This document shows, piece by piece, positions 29,816 through 38,418 of a DNA stretch of 64,000 nt. Below the pieces are notes generated by a model. It was given only the letters and a program-made list of their open reading frames with translations. It was not told the origin of the DNA and did no database searches. The stretch spans positions 1 through 64,000 of the forward strand of contig VGWJ01000013.1 in the NCBI GenBank assembly GCA_016873635.1. Reading direction: 5' to 3'. This stretch comes from Lentisphaerota bacterium. Its GTDB lineage: Bacteria; Verrucomicrobiota; Kiritimatiellia; UBA8416; VGWJ01. How positions within the stretch are numbered: position 1 is the stretch's first letter; every line of letters begins with the position of its first letter. The translations under genes and the position numbers were made by a program.

Positions 29816-31780
29816 CTACCGCGGCAGAGGTCTTTCGCAGACTTCCCCCTCGCAGAAGCGCGCTTCGAGCTGTTCTTCGTGCTCCAGCATGCCGCGCAGC
29901 GGCCGCAGGCCGGCGGTCATCGCCCGATACCGCCCCTCGCTGACGGTCTCGTAGGGCGGCTGGCGGTAACCGTGCGCGCGCACGGGCAGGAACGCAACGG
30001 CCTTGATCCGGCCGTCGTATTCCGCCAGGACGCGGGCCACCTCGTCGCGCTCGGTCCGGGGATCGAAACCGGCCGTGCAGCTCACCTGGTTGTCCGACCA
30101 GTAATGCTGCATGCGCGCCGCCAGTTCGATCTTCTCGCGCAGCGGCACCTCGGCCTGGCTCCGGCCGGCGTGATCCACGCGCATCGGAAAGGAGACAACC
30201 GCCGCGCCGGTCGCGTAGGCGTCGGGCTCCACGTGGTAGCCCGCGTCGCGGCACATCGCCGCCAGCGGATGATCGGCCGAAACCCGCACGCGACGGATGT
30301 AGAACGGCGCCTGGGCCCAGTGCACGCCGGGCGTGGCTCCCGCCAGCAGGCTCACGGTGCCCGAAGGCTTCACCGACGTGGTCTTGATCGAACGCGGCAC
30401 GCCGAGCCATCCGGAATATTCTTCGTCCAGACGCTGCACTCTCCGGTAGGCGTCCTCGCACCAGCCGAAGAAGGCGCGCTCGCCGAAGCGGTTGATGGCC
30501 TGCACGACGCCGGTCATGGAGCAGCCGATGCGCCGGTTGCGGCGCACGACCTCGTTGCTGCGCGCGTCTTCGACGGGAAGCAGCGTGACGGTCTTGGCGT
30601 ACTGATAGGCGATGCGCAGCGTCCGCAGGTAGTCCGCCAGGTCGGCGTGCCGCGCCGGGTAGGTCTCCACCAGGCAGCACAGTTCGCGGTCCCACAGCGT
30701 CTGTTCGGCGCAGGGATTGCTGCCGGCCGCGGGCTCGTCGCGCCCGTCGGGAGGGTCCGCCAGGCGCCCGAACGCGCGCGCGTTGCCCAGCCACAGGTAG
30801 CCGGGCTCGCCGTTGGCGACGGTGCGGCGGGCCGTCTCGGAGTAGTCCATGCCGCGCTCGGCGAAGACCGAGTTGTTCGAGGCCCAGCGGTATTCCAGGA
30901 CCTTGCGCGCGTCGCCTTTCAGATCGAGGAACTGAGTGTCGGCGGGATCGCCGAACGCGATCTGCGCCGAGCGGCGTATGCCGCCCGCCACCACGCAGCG
31001 CCCGATGATGTTCATGGTGTCCACGATGAGCCGCGCGTCGGCCTTGCGGCCGGCGTACGCGTCGTACAGGCTCTGCAGGCTCTCCAGCATCTCGCGCAGC
31101 GGATCCGGCCCGCTGGCGTATCCGCCGAAACTCTTGAGCCTGCTGCCACGCGGACGGAGGCGCGAGCAATCCCAGCCCGCGGGCAGGGCCCCGCCCGCGG
31201 TGTAGGCGCCCAGGCAACGGGCGAGCGCGCCGGCCCAGCCTTCGCGGCTGTCTTCGACGACGTGCGCCTCCGGCGCGCGGCGCGGCGCATGGATGGTGAC
31301 CGTGTTCCGCCCGCGCGTGTCGAAGCCGACGCCCACGCCCAGCATCGACATGCGGAACATCCACAGGAACGGTCCGCTGAAATCCGCGGCCAGACCGGCC
31401 GTGGACACGAAGCCGCAGTTGTTCAGGGCCGCGCCGCCGCGTTCGTACATGAACGGCGTGCCCATGATCCACAGCCCGCGGCCGGGGGGGGTCCACCTGA
31501 AGTCGAACATCCGGCGGTAGCCGTCCTCGGCAAAAGCGTTCGCGCGGGCCTCGTCCCAGGGCCGCCCGTTCTGCAGGCAGTGCACGCGCTGCACGGTGAA
31601 CATGCCCTCGATGACGCGCCGGCACGTCTGCCACCACTGCTCGCCGTCACGGCTGTAGGTGCGCATGTAGGTCACCCAGGACAGCGCGCCGAAGCCCCAG
31701 GGCACGGGCCGCCGGGCGAACGGCGCGACGAAATCGTCGCGCAGCCTGAACACGCCGTGCTTGTCCGCCGCGATGAGCAT
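29816..31780 (-). CDS. Adenosylcobalamin-dependent ribonucleoside reductase (class II, RTPR-like)
   Basis: WGFGALSWVTYMRTYSRDGEQWWQTCRRVIEGMFTVQ, AALNNCGFVSTAGL, GSNPCAEQTLWDRELCCLVETYPARH, SVKPSGTVSLLAGATPGVHW. Confidence 0.88.
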   Translation of the reverse strand: MLIAADKHGVFRLRDDFVAPFARRPVPWGFGALSWVTYMRTYSRDGEQWWQTCRRVIEGMFTVQRVHCLQNGRPWDEARANAFAEDGYRRMFDFRWTPPGRGLWIMGTPFMYERGGAALNNCGFVSTAGLAADFSGPFLWMFRMSMLGVGVGFDTRGRNTVTIHAPRRAPEAHVVEDSREGWAGALARCLGAYTAGGALPAGWDCSRLRPRGSRLKSFGGYASGPDPLREMLESLQSLYDAYAGRKADARLIVDTMNIIGRCVVAGGIRRSAQIAFGDPADTQFLDLKGDARKVLEYRWASNNSVFAERGMDYSETARRTVANGEPGYLWLGNARAFGRLADPPDGRDEPAAGSNPCAEQTLWDRELCCLVETYPARHADLADYLRTLRIAYQYAKTVTLLPVEDARSNEVVRRNRRIGCSMTGVVQAINRFGERAFFGWCEDAYRRVQRLDEEYSGWLGVPRSIKTTSVKPSGTVSLLAGATPGVHWAQAPFYIRRVRVSADHPLAAMCRDAGYHVEPDAYATGAAVVSFPMRVDHAGRSQAEVPLREKIELAARMQHYWSDNQVSCTAGFDPRTERDEVARVLAEYDGRIKAVAFLPVRAHGYRQPPYETVSEGRYRAMTAGLRPLRGMLEHEEQLEARFCEGEVCERPLPR

Positions 31781-31861
31781 GGTTGTCGCCGAAGACCGCC
31801 GCCATTCTCCACGATCCAGCCTCTCGGCGCAACCACGGCTTCCAGGACTCCAGCAGGACTC

Positions 31862-31897
31862 CAGGGTCAGACCGCGAAATTTCGCGGTCTGACCCTG
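31862..31897. repeat. 36-nt perfect palindrome (REP-like) in RNR/phosphatase divergent region
   Basis: CAGGGTCAGACCGCGAAATTTCGCGGTCTGACCCTG equals its own reverse complement. Confidence 0.75.
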
Positions 31898-32041
31898 AAA
31901 GGCAGTAAGTCTACTCTCGAAAGACATTTTTTGGATTCGCAATACCCCCTCCCGAGCCTACACTGCGGGTGTTGCGTTTGAAGGGGGGAAGGAACCAGGC
32001 GGCGGAAGGTTCCGCGCCGTTCGCGGAGGAGGCTGAGCAGC

Positions 32042-33721
32042 ATGACCATCGGCAGTCCGGGAATACGCCCGGGGATGCGCATGGCGGCCATCGGCATCGG
32101 CGCGCTCCTGGCGGCGCTCGCCCCGGCCGCGCCAGAGTCCAAGAACGTGATCGTCCTGATTCCGGACGGCATGGGTCCGGCGGGGACGACGCTTCTGCGC
32201 TGGTACCGCGGCGCCAAAGCGGGGACCGGCGCGAAGGAGAGGCTGAACCTCGATCGCATGGACCTGCGCGCGGTGCGGACGTACGGCGCCGGCGCGCTGG
32301 TCACCGACTCCGCGGCCGCGGCAACGGCCTTCGCCTGCGGCCGCAAGACGGCCTGCGCGTTCGTGGGCGTGCTGCCGGGAGGCGACGGCGCGCCTCCCGG
32401 CGAACGCGTGACGATCCCCGGCCTCGACCCCGTTCCGGACGAGCTGGCCTACAGCCCCGTCGCCAGCGTCCTGGAAGCGGCCCGGCTCGGCGGCCGGAAA
32501 GTCGGCCTCGTGGCCACGGCCAACGTGCAGCACGCCACGCCGGCCGGGTACTCGGCGCACACGCACAGCCGCGGCCAGTATGAGCGGATCGCCGAGCAGC
32601 AGGTCTACGGGCGGATCGACGTGGTGCTTGGCGGCGGCGCCAGGTACGTCGACGCCCGCCGTCGGGACGGCGAGAACCTCTTGCCGGCCCTCAAGGCCAT
32701 GGGCTACACCTGCGTCTCGAACCGCGCGGAGATGGCGGCGGCGCGCGGGCCGCGGCTGTGGGGCATGTTCGCCGACGAAGCCATGGCCTGCGAGTTCGAC
32801 CGGCGGAGCCTGCACCCGGACCAGCCGTCGCTGGCGGAGATGACGCGGAAGGCCGTCGAAATCCTCTCGCGGGACGGCAGCGGCTTCTTCCTGCTGGTCG
32901 AAGGCAGCAAGGTGGACTGGGCCAACCACGGCAACGATCCGATCGGCCTCATAAGCGAGCTGGGCGCGTTCGACGACGCGGTGGGCGTGGCCCTCGACTT
33001 TGCTGAAGGACGCGGCGATACCGCGGTTTTCGCCTTCACGGACCACGGCTGCGGCGGTATGGTCCTGCTGGACGCCGGCGGCGACGCCCCGCGGTGGCGG
33101 TCCCCGCTGGAGGCTTTGGCCGGCCCGCTGCTGCCCGCCAAGCTGACGGCCGAGGGCGTCACGGAGAGCACGGACCCCTCCCGCGGACCGGCCGCGCTCC
33201 GCGACGCGCTGGCCCGGCATTACGGCCTGTCCGACCTCGCGCCGGAGGAGACGGCCGGTCCGGCGGCGTCCCTGGCCGGGCAAATCCTCAGCTCGCGCGC
33301 GGGGATCGGCTGGATGACCACGGGACACACGGGCGAAGACGTGCTGCTTTACACACGCGGAATCGAAGGGCCGCGCGGCCTGGTCGAGAACACCGCGATC
33401 GCGCAGATGTGCGCCGACGCCCTGGGCGTCGACCTGGCGGCAACGACGGCCCGCCTGTACGCCGAAGCCCTCCCCGCCCTGCGGGAGACGGGCGCGACGG
33501 TATTCGTGGACGCCGCCACCGATCCCGCGAACAAGGCGCTGGTCGCCCGCAAGGGCGCGACCACGGTGCGCTTTCCCCTCGACAAGAACCTGCTGGTGGT
33601 TTCTTCGCCCCGCGTCAGCGGCACCTACGCGATGGAGGGCCTGACCGTGGAAGCGGAGCCCACGCGCAAGATCTACGCGCCGCGCCGCGCCATGACCGCC
33701 GCCGCCGTGCTCCTGCAGTAG
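32042..33721 (+). CDS. Alkaline phosphatase
   Basis: NVIVLIPDGMGPAGTTLLRWY, ALVTDSAAAATAFACGRKT (catalytic DSA), FLLVEGSKVDWANHGNDPIG, FTDHGCGGM. Confidence 0.92.
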   Translation: MTIGSPGIRPGMRMAAIGIGALLAALAPAAPESKNVIVLIPDGMGPAGTTLLRWYRGAKAGTGAKERLNLDRMDLRAVRTYGAGALVTDSAAAATAFACGRKTACAFVGVLPGGDGAPPGERVTIPGLDPVPDELAYSPVASVLEAARLGGRKVGLVATANVQHATPAGYSAHTHSRGQYERIAEQQVYGRIDVVLGGGARYVDARRRDGENLLPALKAMGYTCVSNRAEMAAARGPRLWGMFADEAMACEFDRRSLHPDQPSLAEMTRKAVEILSRDGSGFFLLVEGSKVDWANHGNDPIGLISELGAFDDAVGVALDFAEGRGDTAVFAFTDHGCGGMVLLDAGGDAPRWRSPLEALAGPLLPAKLTAEGVTESTDPSRGPAALRDALARHYGLSDLAPEETAGPAASLAGQILSSRAGIGWMTTGHTGEDVLLYTRGIEGPRGLVENTAIAQMCADALGVDLAATTARLYAEALPALRETGATVFVDAATDPANKALVARKGATTVRFPLDKNLLVVSSPRVSGTYAMEGLTVEAEPTRKIYAPRRAMTAAAVLLQ

Positions 33722-33794
33722 GCGCTTCAACGCTTGTTAACCGCCGCCGGCGTGATATGCTGTTTGTCCCCTCGTCGGACGGAGGACACCGAAC

Positions 33795-34982
33795 GTGATG
33801 ATCGCGCGGATTGCCCGGCGCATGCTGGCGGAGACCAACTTCCGCCTGCTCTGCCGTTTCGCCTACGGCGTGGGCTGGCAGAGCATGCGCGCCGTCAGCC
33901 GCTTCCGCCGCTCCAACGGCGCCCTGCCGGCCTTCCTGTTCATATCGGTGACCAGCGCGTGCAACCTGCGCTGCCAGGGCTGCTGGGTCTCGCCCCACCT
34001 GCGGCCGGGACGGATGGAGCCCGAGGTTCTTGACCGCATCATCCGGCAGGGCCGGCGGAGCGGCATCCGCTTCTTCGGCATCCTGGGCGGAGAGCCGCTG
34101 CTTTATCCCGGCCTGCTGGAACTCCTGGGCCGGCATCAGGACTGCTACTTCCAGCTCTTCACGAACGGAACGCTGATCGACGAGGCGACCGCGCGGACCA
34201 TGCGGCGCCTGGGCAACATCTCGCCGCTGATCAGCGTGGAGGGCCTCGAGCAGACCAGCGACGTGCGGCGCGGCGGCGACGGCGTTTACGCGCGCAGCGT
34301 CGACGGCATCCGCCACTGCGCCGCGGCCGGGCTGATCGCGGGCATCGCCACCAGCGTGTGCCGCTCGAACATCCGCGAGCTCGCCACGGAGGCGTTCGTG
34401 CGGCGCGCCGTGGAACTTCGCGTTCAGTACCTCTGGTACTACATCTACCGGCCGGTCGGCCCGAACCCCTGCCCGGAGCTGGCGCTTTCCGGGGACCAGA
34501 TCCTCGACCTGCGCCGCTTCATCGTAGATATGCGCGCGAAAGCGCCCCTCGTGATCGTGGACGCCTACTGGGATCATGCCGGCCGCGCCCTCTGCCCCGC
34601 CGCCGTGGGCATCAGCCATCACATCGGACCGCACGGCGACGTCGAGCCCTGTCCGCCCGTGCAGTTCGCCAGCGACTCCGTCGCCGACGGCGGCGATCTC
34701 GCCGCGACGATTCGCGGCTCCGCGTTCATCCGCGACTTCCGCCGCTCGGCCGCGCAGCTCACGCGCGGCTGCCTGCTGCTGGAGGCGCCTTCGTCCCTGC
34801 GCGACCTGGTCCTGCGCTCGGGCGCGCGCGCCACGAGCGGCCGTCCCGACGCGCTCGGCGAGCTGGCGGCCATGCGTCCGCTGCCCGGCCACCATCAGCC
34901 CGGCCGCGAAATCCCCGAGCGCAGCCTGTTCTACCGTTTCGCGAAGAAGAACTGGTTCTTCGGCTTTGGGGCGTACGGATAG
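33795..34982 (+). CDS. Radical SAM protein
   Basis: SVTSACNLRCQGCWVSPHLRPGRM (CxxxCxxC), GILGGEPLLYPGLLELL, LFTNGTLID; C-terminal cysteine region CPAAVGISHHIGPHGDVEPCPPVQFA. Confidence 0.9.
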   Translation: MMIARIARRMLAETNFRLLCRFAYGVGWQSMRAVSRFRRSNGALPAFLFISVTSACNLRCQGCWVSPHLRPGRMEPEVLDRIIRQGRRSGIRFFGILGGEPLLYPGLLELLGRHQDCYFQLFTNGTLIDEATARTMRRLGNISPLISVEGLEQTSDVRRGGDGVYARSVDGIRHCAAAGLIAGIATSVCRSNIRELATEAFVRRAVELRVQYLWYYIYRPVGPNPCPELALSGDQILDLRRFIVDMRAKAPLVIVDAYWDHAGRALCPAAVGISHHIGPHGDVEPCPPVQFASDSVADGGDLAATIRGSAFIRDFRRSAAQLTRGCLLLEAPSSLRDLVLRSGARATSGRPDALGELAAMRPLPGHHQPGREIPERSLFYRFAKKNWFFGFGAYG

Positions 34983-34984
34983 GC

Positions 34985-35761
34985 ATGCGCCCGGGAAACA
35001 CGGTGAAATCCGAGCGGACACCGACAGTCGTTTACTGCGATTGCGCGTACAGCGAAATCATTCCGCGCGCCGCCAAGGATGCCGCCCAACGCGCCATTGC
35101 GGCCCGCGGCGCGACGGCCGTGGCCGTGCCCGACCTCTGCGCCCTGGCGGCCGCGCGCGACCCGCGGCTGCGGGAATGGGCCGCGGCGGAGAACCTCACC
35201 GTCATCGCCTGCTATCCGCGCGCCGTGCGCCGGCTCTTCGCCTACGCCGGAGCGCCGCTGGCCGCCGGCGCCACGCTGCTGAACATGCGCGACGGACAGG
35301 CGGCGCACATCGCGGCGCGTCTTCCTCCGCCGCGCGCCGACGCGGCCCCGCCCGCGCCCCTCGCGGTCCCGCCGGGGAAGGACGACTGGGTTCCCTGGTT
35401 TCCGGTGATCGACCAGGACCGCTGCCGGAACTGCAAGCAGTGCCTGAACTTCTGCGTGTTCGGCGTCTACGACCTGTCGCCGGAAGGCCTGGTCCGCGTG
35501 GCGCAGCCGCGCAACTGCAAGAACAACTGCCCGGCCTGCGCGCGCATCTGCCCGGCCGCGGCGATCATCTTTCCCAAGTGCCCCGATGCGCCGATCAACG
35601 GCGCCGAGCCGCCCGCCGCGCCCGGCGCCGAAGCCGCGCCGGCGCCGGCCGCGCCCGGCAGCCTTCCCGCGGACGAGCTGGACGCGCTGCTGGCCAAGCG
35701 CCGCGCGCGCGCCGAAGCGTTCCGCCGCGCCCGCATGGGCGCCGCCGGGGAACAGCCATGA
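34985..35761 (+). CDS. Ferredoxin-like 4Fe-4S protein
   Basis: DQDRCRNCKQCLNFCVFGVYDL, PRNCKNNCPACARICPAAAIIFPKC; ATG at 34985, ends with ATGA overlap into next gene. Confidence 0.85.
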   Translation: MRPGNTVKSERTPTVVYCDCAYSEIIPRAAKDAAQRAIAARGATAVAVPDLCALAAARDPRLREWAAAENLTVIACYPRAVRRLFAYAGAPLAAGATLLNMRDGQAAHIAARLPPPRADAAPPAPLAVPPGKDDWVPWFPVIDQDRCRNCKQCLNFCVFGVYDLSPEGLVRVAQPRNCKNNCPACARICPAAAIIFPKCPDAPINGAEPPAAPGAEAAPAPAAPGSLPADELDALLAKRRARAEAFRRARMGAAGEQP

Positions 35762-37437
35762 GCGGAGCGCCGCAAACCCTTTCCGGCCGCGCGGCGACGG
35801 ACGCGCCGGACCTGCGCTACGGCGAAGCAGCCGGACGGACGGCCCGCGGACCGGTCACGGTTCCCGGAGAAGCATCCGAACGCGAACGCCTGGCCGCCGC
35901 GACGGACGCCTGCCTGCGCGGGCAGGCACTGGTGCCGCCGCTGGTCATGCCGGAACTGCGGCGCCACGCCGACGCCGTCATCGCCGCCACGGGCTGCGAT
36001 CCCGCCTTCCGCGAGTACCTCTATGTGCTGATCAACAACGCCGCCTGGCGGCCGGTGGTCGCCGCCGTGCCGTACGAACGGCGCACGCTGCTCCTGCCGC
36101 CCTGCCTGCGCGCCAGCGGCAAGTGCCCCGCCAGGTTCGACAAGCTCGGCCTGCTGTGCGAACGCTGCGGAAGCTGCGAAATCTGCGCGCTGTCCGACGA
36201 GGCCGAGGCCCTGGGCTACACGGTCCTCGTCGCCGAAGGCACCGGCGTAGTGGCCGACCTGGTCAGCCGCGGCGTCGCCGACGCCGCGATCGGCGTAAGC
36301 TGCATGCCCGCCCTCGAGCGCGCCTTCCCGCACATGGTTACGGGCGCCGTGCCCGGCCTGGCCGTGCCGCTGCTCACCGACGGCTGCCGCGACACGCGCC
36401 CCGACACGGCGCCGATCCGCGAGGCGGTGCGCCTGCGCGCGCCGGGCGCCGACTGGCGTCCGCTCGATCTGGCGAAGACGCGCGAAGCGGTCAACGCCTG
36501 GTTCCAGGAAGCGCAGCTGCGGCGTTTTCCCGGCATCGCGCGCACGCAGATCGGCGCCATCGCCGGCGAATGGCTGGCCCGCGCCGGCAAGCGCTGGCGC
36601 CCGTTTCTCACGACCGCCGTCTACACGGCCCTGAGCGGCGCGGACGTCGCCGCTCTGCCGGACCACGTCCGGCACGCCGCGCTGGCCGTGGAGTGCATCC
36701 ACAAGGCGTCGCTGATCTACGACGACGTCCAGGACAACGACGCGGTGCGCTACGGCCTGCCCGCCGTGCACGCGGCGCACGGCACGCCGCTGGCCCTGAC
36801 CGTGTCGCTGTACCTGCTGGGGCTCGGCTACCGCCTGCTGGCCGACGCTCCGGCGCCGGCCGCGATGCGCGCGGCGATGCTGAGCCTGGCCGCGGACGGT
36901 CACTGCCGGCTCTGCCACGGCCAGGGCGCGGAGCTTGCATGGGTGCGCGCGCCCGGTCCCCTCGGCGTGGAGCAGGTCCTGGATTTCTTCGCGCGCAAGA
37001 CCGCCCCGTCGTTCGACGTGGTGTTCAGGCTCGGCGCCCTCTGCGCCGGAGCGGACCCGGAGGTGCACGACGTGCTCCGCCGCTACAGCGAAGCGCTCGG
37101 CGTGGCCTACCAGATCCGCGACGATCTCGAAGACTTCACGGAAGACGGCGACGCGGACGACATCCGCATGCAGCGCCCGTCGATCGTGCTGGCCGTGGCC
37201 GCCGCGCACGCCGCGCCGTCCGAGCGCGATGTCATCGCCGCGGCCTGGGGCCGCGGCCTGGACGCGCACAAGGCCGCCGCGATCCGCGGGATCATCGCGG
37301 CGCGCGACGTCGAGCGCAAGACGCGCGATCTGCTCGGGGACTACAAGCAGCGCGCCCTGGACGCCCTGGCGCCGCTGCGCAACGGCGACCTGAAGATGGC
37401 GCTGTGCCGGGTGGTGGGGAAAGTACTCGGGCCGTGA
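35758..37437 (+). CDS. DUF116 - polyprenyl synthase fusion protein
   Basis: DUF116-like LLLPPCLRASGKCPARFDKLGLLCERCGSCEICALSDEAEALGYTVLVAEGTGVVADLV...LAVPLLTDGCRDT; polyprenyl synthase AGKRWRPFL, IYDDVQDND, YQIRDDLEDFTED (two Asp-rich motifs). Confidence 0.87.
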   Translation: MSGAPQTLSGRAATDAPDLRYGEAAGRTARGPVTVPGEASERERLAAATDACLRGQALVPPLVMPELRRHADAVIAATGCDPAFREYLYVLINNAAWRPVVAAVPYERRTLLLPPCLRASGKCPARFDKLGLLCERCGSCEICALSDEAEALGYTVLVAEGTGVVADLVSRGVADAAIGVSCMPALERAFPHMVTGAVPGLAVPLLTDGCRDTRPDTAPIREAVRLRAPGADWRPLDLAKTREAVNAWFQEAQLRRFPGIARTQIGAIAGEWLARAGKRWRPFLTTAVYTALSGADVAALPDHVRHAALAVECIHKASLIYDDVQDNDAVRYGLPAVHAAHGTPLALTVSLYLLGLGYRLLADAPAPAAMRAAMLSLAADGHCRLCHGQGAELAWVRAPGPLGVEQVLDFFARKTAPSFDVVFRLGALCAGADPEVHDVLRRYSEALGVAYQIRDDLEDFTEDGDADDIRMQRPSIVLAVAAAHAAPSERDVIAAAWGRGLDAHKAAAIRGIIAARDVERKTRDLLGDYKQRALDALAPLRNGDLKMALCRVVGKVLGP

Positions 37438-38414
37438 TGCACTTCTCCGCGGACATGCTGTCGGCCGCGCGGAACGCGCGCGCCTGCCTGGGCGCGGCCC
37501 GGGAACGCGTGCTGGGGTTCGCGCTGGGCTGCTTGCAGCCGGGGGGCGGTTTCCGCGGCCGCGACGCGGAAGCGGATCTGTACTACACGGTCTTCGGAAT
37601 CGACTGCCTGCTGGCCCTCGGCGAGGAACCGGGCCTCGGACGGACCGAGCAATACCTGCGGCGGTTCGGCGACGGCCGGGAGCTCGACCTGCTGCACCTC
37701 TCGTGCCTGGCGCGCTGCTGGCGCCGCCTGCCCGGCGGAGCGCCCGACGGCGTCCGGGACAGCGTGGCCCGCGCCGCGGCGGCGCACCGCGCCGCGGACG
37801 GCGGCTACGCCCTCACGCCGGGCAGCCCCGCCGCGTCGGTCTACGGCTGCTTCGTGGCCCTGTCCGCGCTGCAGGACGCCGGACTGCGCGCTCCCCAGCC
37901 GGAGGCCGTGGCCCGGGCCGTGCAATCGCTGCGCGTCGGCGGCGGCGGCTATGCCAACGAAGCCGGCCACGCAACGCCCGCCACCAACGCCACCGCGGGC
38001 GCCCTGCTGGTCATGCGCGCCTGCGGCGCGCCCGTCCCCCCCGGCGCGGCGGAGTGGCTGTGCGCCCTTCACGACCGCCGCGGCGGCTTCCGCGCCGGGC
38101 CGGGCGCGCGCGTGCCCGACCTGGTGTCCACGGCCACGGCGCTGTTCGCGCTGCGCGCGGCCGGGGCAGACCTCAAACCGCTGCGCGCGGCATGCCTGTC
38201 GTTCGTGGAGACGCTGTGGCACGACGAAGGCGGCTTCTCCGGCAACTGGCTCGACGACACGCCGGACTGCGAACACACTTTTCACGCGCTGTTGAGCTTC
38301 GGCTGTCTGAGCGCGGACGCCGCGCGGGACAAGCGGCGGAACGCGGAAGCCGCGGACGCGGGAAACAGGCCGCCGCCGCGCGGCCGGGACTCTCTTCCCG
38401 CCCCTGAAACCTGA
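37437..38414 (+). CDS. Prenyltransferase/squalene oxidase-repeat (alpha6-alpha6 toroid) protein
   Basis: GGGFRGRDAEADLYYTVFGIDCLLALGE, DGGYALTPGSPAASVYGCFVALSAL, DLVSTATALFALRAAG, TPDCEHTFHALLSFG; TGATG overlap with upstream stop. Confidence 0.8.
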   Translation: MHFSADMLSAARNARACLGAARERVLGFALGCLQPGGGFRGRDAEADLYYTVFGIDCLLALGEEPGLGRTEQYLRRFGDGRELDLLHLSCLARCWRRLPGGAPDGVRDSVARAAAAHRAADGGYALTPGSPAASVYGCFVALSALQDAGLRAPQPEAVARAVQSLRVGGGGYANEAGHATPATNATAGALLVMRACGAPVPPGAAEWLCALHDRRGGFRAGPGARVPDLVSTATALFALRAAGADLKPLRAACLSFVETLWHDEGGFSGNWLDDTPDCEHTFHALLSFGCLSADAARDKRRNAEAADAGNRPPPRGRDSLPAPET

Positions 38415-38418
38415 AACC

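Noticed and set aside
35586-38414. 942-aa and 953-aa plus-strand ORFs as large fusions
   Set aside because: Their N-terminal parts are out-of-frame readings of neighbouring genes; clear ATG starts at 35758 and 37437 with overlap junctions explain the data.
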